Shown here: positions 58,606 to 64,000 of the stretch, piece by piece
Layout of the letters: the number at the start of each line of letters is the position of its first letter
Position numbering within the stretch: position 1 is the first letter of the stretch
Origin: Hyperoplus lanceolatus
Taxonomy: Eukaryota > Chordata > Actinopteri > Uranoscopiformes > Ammodytidae
Reading direction: 5' to 3'
Assembly (NCBI GenBank): GCA_026929865.2
Contig: CM049407.1
Coordinates: 21,410,501-21,474,500, forward strand
DNA length: 64,000 nt
Notes under the pieces: model-generated
Seen by the model: the letters and a program-made list of their open reading frames with translations, nothing else
Told to the model about the DNA's origin: nothing
Database searches by the model: none
Program-made: the position numbers and the translations under genes

Positions 58606-60041
58606 TCAACGGCATGACCTCAGTTTTGTAACAATGACGGCCGCGAGTTGCTGGGGATCTGTCAAATGAGGGTTCTTCTCCATGACAGAGTGGACTACAT
58701 AAGCAGGAAAGATGTTACAGAGGTTCCGGTAGGTTTGATACTGGTGGTCTGGGATGACGTACCGCTCGTGGTGTTCGGCCGCGGCTGGCGTTTCCCACGG
58801 CGAGTTCCAGATCTGCTCCATTTTGTCTGGCATACTGCGGACCATCACCCGCTCGCAACACGGCATCAGGTTGTTGCTAAGCGGATACGAATGATATCCA
58901 TAGGACTCGTTACCGCATGGCAGAGGGTCCCAGCTCGCGTGCTGCTCCCGGCACAGCGGGGGTCGCCTCTGTCTCATTGGGTTACTATCGTATAGCCTCG
59001 AGTCCGATATGCTGTCCATACGAGTCATGCCAAGAGACCGCGTGGGCTGTGAGGACAGCGGTGGCAGGACATTCTGACTTAAGGGATAGTCTCCAGGACA
59101 ACTGGACCTGGCTCCCACTGAAACATGCTGGATGTGTGGCGCTAGATGAGATCCAGACTGCTTACGCTGGCACTGTTTGGGTTCCTCTGGTCCGTAACTC
59201 TGTACCCTACTTAGCGCTTCGTGACGAAACCCGTGGGAGAAAGTTTGCATCCTACTTTGTGCGGGAGACTGCTGCTGCTGCCCCTTCATGCTCTCCTCTA
59301 AGCTACTATCCACTGAGCTTGGGTACAGGTCCCCATAAGAGGAGAAGGAGTCACTGTTTGAATGGCTGAGGCAGGATTCGGGGCAGTGGCTGGGGTTTCT
59401 CTGATACACACCATGCTCGTGCTGCTCCATGCTACAGAAACTGTCGGCGTTTTGCATGCTGCTCATGCTCATGGTTGAAAAATCACTGTGCAACGAATAA
59501 TATCCATGGTCGCTAACCACCGAGTCATACTTGGGGAACTGGTTCCCATATGAAACGGAGGCGCCGTGACTGTTGGTTACTAAAATAGGAGGGTACTGTA
59601 CACTAGACATGTGCTCCAGAGAACTGTGTGAGAACTGCAGAGAGCCTGGCACTGGGCTGCTGGCTGAGCGTGTGTTCAAGGCACCAGCTGCGTGACTCTT
59701 GGCAGGCTGCATGGTGGGCACACTGAGGGCAGACACAAGGGAAGGCACTGAATTTGCCTCAGACTTCCTCATCGCGGACAGTACCTCTGCAGGTTCACAG
59801 GCCGGCGAGCGGATGCTGGGGTCGGACTGACGTTTCGGTGCCACACGTTTTACCTCAGAGTTGCCGTCCCCCTTTACGGTAGCTGGCCCGGTACCACATT
59901 TAGCTAAAGCCCCCTCACTCATCGTCTTCACCGCAGACAGTTTGGCAAAGGCCCGTAGTTCATCGGCCACGGACCGCTGTGGCTGGTTGACGCGCTCTGG
60001 ATGGTAGTACTTGCACTTATGTCCATATGTGCACTTTTTCC
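58606..60041 (-). CDS. zc3h12b: Zc3h12b (Regnase-2), last coding exon
   Basis: The family consists of PIN-domain RNases that bind and degrade mRNA through a CCCH zinc finger. This exon gives about 478 residues. It begins within the finger: [17 protein letters not shown] supplies the second and third Cys and the His, while the first Cys must come from the previous exon. [15 protein letters not shown] follows. A long Ser-rich, low-complexity region comes next, with conserved blocks [36 protein letters not shown] and [15 protein letters not shown]. The C-terminal domain is [20 protein letters not shown] to KLRSCR. These blocks and the msn neighbour favour ZC3H12B over the A, C and D paralogues. 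The acceptor AG lies at 60043-60042, with the first Gly codon split G/GG. The PIN domain and N terminus are not in the window. Confidence 0.92.
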
Positions 60042-60117
60042 CTTGTTTTAAAGAAAGAATAGGCCATGTCAAGAAAATAGAAACACACAATCAGTCGAAC
60101 AAAATGTGACATTATAT

Positions 60118-60350
60118 CACACATTTTTTTAAATGTGCACTATGTAACTGTGTGTTAAACAAGTGAAAATATTGTAAAGGTGTATTCTCATAACTGAATA
60201 AACAAACTTTCCTCACAGGAAAATTCGATCCATGGAACACTGTTTGAAAGCTACCTAAAAGTTACTGTTTCACTGTTGTTTTTTACAGCAGCCAGGCCCA
60301 CATATTCTAGTATTACATTTGGTTCCAGGTGCCACAAAATATACACTCAC
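60118..60350. repeat. MITE family B, copy 2
   Basis: Shares TGTGCACTATGTAACT, 'aaacaaactttcctcacagga' and 'ttggttccaggtgcc' with 21692-21991. Only one terminus is clear. It lies in the last intron of zc3h12b. Confidence 0.55.
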
Positions 60351-60351
60351 C

Positions 60352-60410
60352 GGCCACTTTATTAGGTACACCTGTTCAATGGCTTCATGGTATCTGCACA
60401 TTTTTAAAGT
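60352..60410. repeat. Dispersed 'ggccactttattaggtacacc' repeat
   Basis: ACTCACCGGCCACTTTATTA followed by GGTACACCTGTTCAATGGC is a string I recall as highly repeated in fish genomes. Its superfamily cannot be fixed from this fragment. Confidence 0.45.
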
Positions 60411-61678
60411 TTAAATTTAAAAGACATTTAAGACCTTTTTAAGACCTCTAAAATGAAAAAATAATACCAATACCGCGGTAACAGAAATCGACAAACTACA
60501 CTACAGTATACTCCGTAAAGGGTTGCATTAAATCTGACTAACAAATATTCAATGCACTTTAGCTAACAACTGCTGTCTAATTACAGAAAATAAAAAAAAA
60601 TTCAGTCTGAATGAAGACAATGTCCCCCTGCATTTACCACCAAATAAATATAAGAGATCACTGTAAGGGCGACCTGAAAACCCATCATTACCACCTTTTC
60701 AACCAATTATAGAACTGTATCAATTGGTTTACATTTTCTGATTAATCGAGTAACAAGAACAGTTTAATCAATTTAGAAAATATGTGTTAAAGTGCGAACA
60801 CACCAAACGCGTTGGGTGCGGTAGCCAAAGCGCCCAACGCACCTGATCTGCCGCTTGGTCATTTTGTGTCAAAAAATGGTTAACGCGCCTAACGCTGCTA
60901 GTCTCCCCCCCCCCGATATATTTATCCCCTAATCAACCATGGCTGCGATCAGACCCGACCCGACACAACAGCGATCATGTCCGCACAAAAACAACAACAA
61001 CATGGCCAACAATTGTGCCAAAAGTCAAATAAACAGCAACTGAACGGAACTAATAGCCTTAAAACAGCATTGCAGATTCACGCTGCTCGGAAATGAACAC
61101 AAACAGCAAGGCAGTACCATACCAAACACATTTACAGCAGCATTGTGTGCACGGCAGTACAAAATAAAGGCAAGTAGCCTACATTACACTACCTGGCTGT
61201 GACAGGACCGTGGCTGGCGTAGATATAGCCAGGCATAAACACCAGTGCTTCGCTGGACTCGTTGTGAAAGTTCCCCGGACTTAGCCGTTATGTTTCGGTT
61301 CATTATATGGAGGTGGTGGCCGCACACAGCCGGGCGAGTTAACTAATGCTATCCGACCGCTGCTAACTTGGTTTATCGGCTAAAGCACAGCCGCACATAT
61401 TCACTGAATTAACCAGGAAGCCCATTCTCTTGGCTCCCTTTCTCCACGTTACCGAGCTGCTTCATGCAACACCAGCCGCCTGCAATAATACATTTTCCTC
61501 CTCTGTGTTTCTAAGCCTCTGTGTACACTGTCCTCCCACCATGCCGATGTCCGTGACGTCGGGTCATTCTCCAAGGCTGATTGGCTAACGCGGCTAAACG
61601 TCACGCGTTGCAGCAGAAAAAGTTTAATTTTTTTAACTCTGTGCGTTGTTGCGGTGACGCTTTGGTAACGCAGCTACT

Positions 61679-63974
61679 GCGCCCAATAGGGGTGTAACGG
61701 TACATGTATTTGTACCGTACCGTGACAGTACAGGCACGTATTTGGTGTTACAGAGGTGGACCGCGGTCCGCTTGTGGCGCACATAGCGTTATATGGCGAA
61801 TGTACAGGCTTGTTTTGCTGTGTGGAACTTAAAACTTGTAGTCGGAGTTCCCCCCGGACCATTTAGCCTCCGGCTCGGCTCGGCTCGGCTCGCACGTGCG
61901 CAGTAGCAGCCAGCGATTGAGAGTCTCTTATCTCCATGGTGAGCATGAGGGTCAGGCAGTGTTGCTAACTTAGCAACTTTGTCGCTATATTTAGCGACTT
62001 TTCAGACCCCTCTGGCGACTCTTTTTTTCAAAAAAAGCGACCAATCTAGCCGCTTCTTCTAGTGTTATTGGTGACTTTTGGAGACCCTGGCTGTCGCTAA
62101 AGCATGTATCGCTCTTAACTTCTAAACGAGCAGCGGGTGACTCCGCGGCCACTCTCCCGTCCCAGAGCACTGACAGGCGGCCGAGTTCTCACGCAGCAGT
62201 CAGAGCAAGAGATAAACAGCTCTCCACTCTTGTGTTCCGTTTGCATCACTATTAGCAGTTATAGTAACCCTCGTTTACAGTCTATCAGTAGTGCAAATAA
62301 AGATGTTATAGGCCTACAGTGCTATCGAACAGAGAGCGAACTGCATGACGAAAGTCAACAGGAAACCGGAGCTTGCAGGCGCCCCCTGTCATTCAAATCC
62401 CGTTTGAGAGATAATTTAAGAGTCCAGGTGAATTATGAAAACAGTGATAGACGTTTGGAACAATGTCGGCAGAAGGGGCATTGTTTCACTGAGATCGCCT
62501 ACGCGGCAACACGTCGAACATGCATACGCATTTTAGAAGGCACCATCCAGGTGTTTAGGCTACTATCACCGTTACTGTGAAGAAAAAAGGAGCTGTGCAA
62601 ACCCAGGCAGTAATTTCTCTTTTATAATGAACGTACATATGCTGTCATTTAAGTAATGCTGCAATTTTTATATTGATAAGAGAACAGCTTAACCCATTGA
62701 TGACGGCTGCTGCGCGATGCCACAATGTATCTCCTGCCTGATGCTGTGTAACAGCATTGTTACTTTATCTAATTTTCATGGCGTGCACAACATAGAATGC
62801 ACCGTCACTGGTTCAAATACACATGAGGTGGGTTTTGTTGATTTTTTAAGACCACTTGACCACCCAAAAGTTGTGTGGTTTGCCGAAAATCACGCCAATC
62901 AAAAAAATTGAAAATAAATAATAATAATAAAAAAAAAAATACGGGGCGATAGTGTATTACAGAACAGTTAGTGGCGTTCGGAGCGCAGAATCTAGGTCTA
63001 CTATAGGCTACTGACGAAAATCACACAACACATTGCATCTATTTATTAACAATATTTATGAATTTAGGCTATATTTTGCTGCTCCAACTCAAATTCAGCC
63101 CAGCCAGGCGATAGTTAAGTTTCAGTTTCGTTTTCATCTACGTGGTATACAGCCGTTTGGACCAGCTGATCGGCTCCCGACAGCAGGAGTCAGTCTGCGT
63201 TCCAGTTGTACTGGGAAGTCGGATTTATGGTGCCAGTGAACTGAACTAAATGATTAAATAAAGCGATCTTCTCCTTCCTATATCTGTCTATCTTTATCCC
63301 TCCACTGCACACTCAGTCACTACTATCCATGCTAAAAGGAAGCAGGATTATAACCTCATTTAGCACATTATTTTTAAATATTTTATATTATTTATTTATT
63401 TATTTTCTCCCCCATCTAATTTTGACGATTTTTAGAAAAATGTGTTGGTCTGTAAGCGCTAAGGGAGCATGTTTAAATAAAACCTGTGAACCTTAACTTT
63501 TAAATGTATTTTATTTCATGTTTCTATGTGCTACGCAGGCTTAGATATTAAGGTTTTGGTAGACTTGACAATTTGTACTATTTTTTCAGAAAACCCTCAG
63601 GCATTAAGAACATGCATCCTAGATTGCAATAGTCATCAATGGGTTAAGAGAGCTGCATCAATATTTTCTTTTTTTAAAGTCAAAAAGACCCATTAATAGC
63701 CTACTGTATATTTTTTCATTGCAATTTTAGTTTATGCTGCACCTACACTATAGTATTTAATAAGTACTTTATTTATTGGAGAATTGCAGCAGTATTTTTA
63801 TATTTGTTATGCATTGTATTTGTATGTTACATACTGTCAGCTAGTTACTGACAGCTAAAGCTGTTCATTCTCCCTTAACTATGAACCGTACCGTACTGTA
63901 CCGTACCGTGACTTCAAAACCGAGGTACGTACCGAACCGTGACTTTAGTGTACCGTTACACCCCTAGCGCCCAA
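61679..63974. mobile_element. 2.3-kb hAT element with perfect 8-bp TSD
   Basis: The body is 61687-63966 (2,280 bp). The end TAGGGGTGTAACGGTAC is mirrored exactly by GTACACTAAAG-side sequence ending GTACCGTTACACCCCTA in the same family style. Subterminal CCGTACCGTGAC motifs occur on both sides. Flanking duplications GCGCCCAA (61679-61686 and 63967-63974) are identical. Frames inside (for example 62137-62580) do not resemble an hAT transposase, so it is probably non-autonomous. A block at 61955-62105, rich in TAGCGAC motifs, may be a further repeat carried inside. Confidence 0.85.
61871..61892. repeat. (CGGCT)n pentamer tract
   Basis: Four to five units of CGGCT inside the hAT element. Confidence 0.85.
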
Positions 63975-64000
63975 CGCACCACTTTACCGCGGCTAACGCA

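Larger units (their letters stand above)
60788..64000. mobile_element. Outer DNA transposon, right end beyond the window
   Basis: GTGCGAACACACCAAACGCG and GGTAGCCAAAGCG near 60791-60831 have decayed inverted counterparts around 61640-61680 and after 63975 (GCGTTGTTGCGG, CTTTGGTAACGC, CCGCGGCTAACGCA). The element is split by the hAT at 61687-63966. Its style resembles fish PIF/Harbinger elements, but I could not find its true ends. Confidence 0.45.

Noticed and set aside
58648-59369. Two overlapping plus-strand frames (115 and 150 codons)
   Set aside because: Both lie antisense to the zc3h12b exon and have no domain features.
62137-62580. 147-codon open frame inside the right-end hAT element
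   Set aside because: It shows no hAT transposase motif, no zinc finger and no DDE or RNase-H-like pattern. Composition and context fit chance openness.

Overview
This is a vertebrate, almost certainly teleost, nuclear genome window. It has spliced genes with GT-AG introns, a 13-exon moesin gene, and long AT-rich non-coding stretches. It is dense in fish-type transposons: hAT, Tc1/mariner and pogo-like elements, tRNA-derived SINEs, a CR1/L2-like LINE, foldback MITEs and long (TG)n tracts. There is no bacterial-style gene organisation, no CRISPR array and no true RNA gene; the only tRNA-like sequences are SINE heads.

Layout. Positions 1-8.3 kb hold no coding gene. This stretch carries dispersed repeats and a diverged direct duplication (about 2.49-4.24 kb and 7.29-8.24 kb). 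The second copy leads into the main exon of a beta-1,3-N-acetylglucosaminyltransferase of the B3GNT3 type (8368-9505, +). Positions 9.8-16.3 kb are repeats: a LINE tail, a 1.5 kb inverted-repeat element and a decayed two-ORF LINE on the minus strand. Positions 16.3-22.1 kb hold no gene, only a SINE and a MITE.

Positions 24.5-44.9 kb hold the complete coding sequence of moesin (msn) on the minus strand. It has 13 coding exons that join in frame to 578 residues. The introns carry a pogo-like element, two SINEs, an hAT element with its target duplication, and several foldback elements. Intron 1 is about 9.1 kb and mostly unique sequence.

Positions 45-51 kb are intergenic. They include a nested cluster of an hAT and a SINE, each with a perfect target-site duplication, inside an older inverted-repeat element. 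Positions 51.1-60.0 kb hold the last coding exon of zc3h12b (58606-60041, minus) and a probable 7.5 kb 3' UTR containing a foldback Tc1/mariner element. The earlier zc3h12b exons, including the PIN RNase domain, are not seen and should lie beyond the right edge. Positions 60-64 kb are the end of that gene's last intron and hold a 2.3 kb hAT with a perfect 8-bp target duplication inside another transposon.

How the genes relate. Read on the minus strand, zc3h12b then msn have the same order and orientation as ZC3H12B and MSN on human Xq11-q12 (recalled knowledge). This supports both orthology calls. The three genes act in different processes: membrane-cortex linkage (moesin), mRNA decay (Zc3h12b) and Golgi glycan extension (B3gnt3-like). 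I see no sign of a joint pathway, and no convincing new biological system. The most notable material is the transposon architecture, a possible splice-regulatory CA repeat in msn, and the duplication upstream of the glycosyltransferase.
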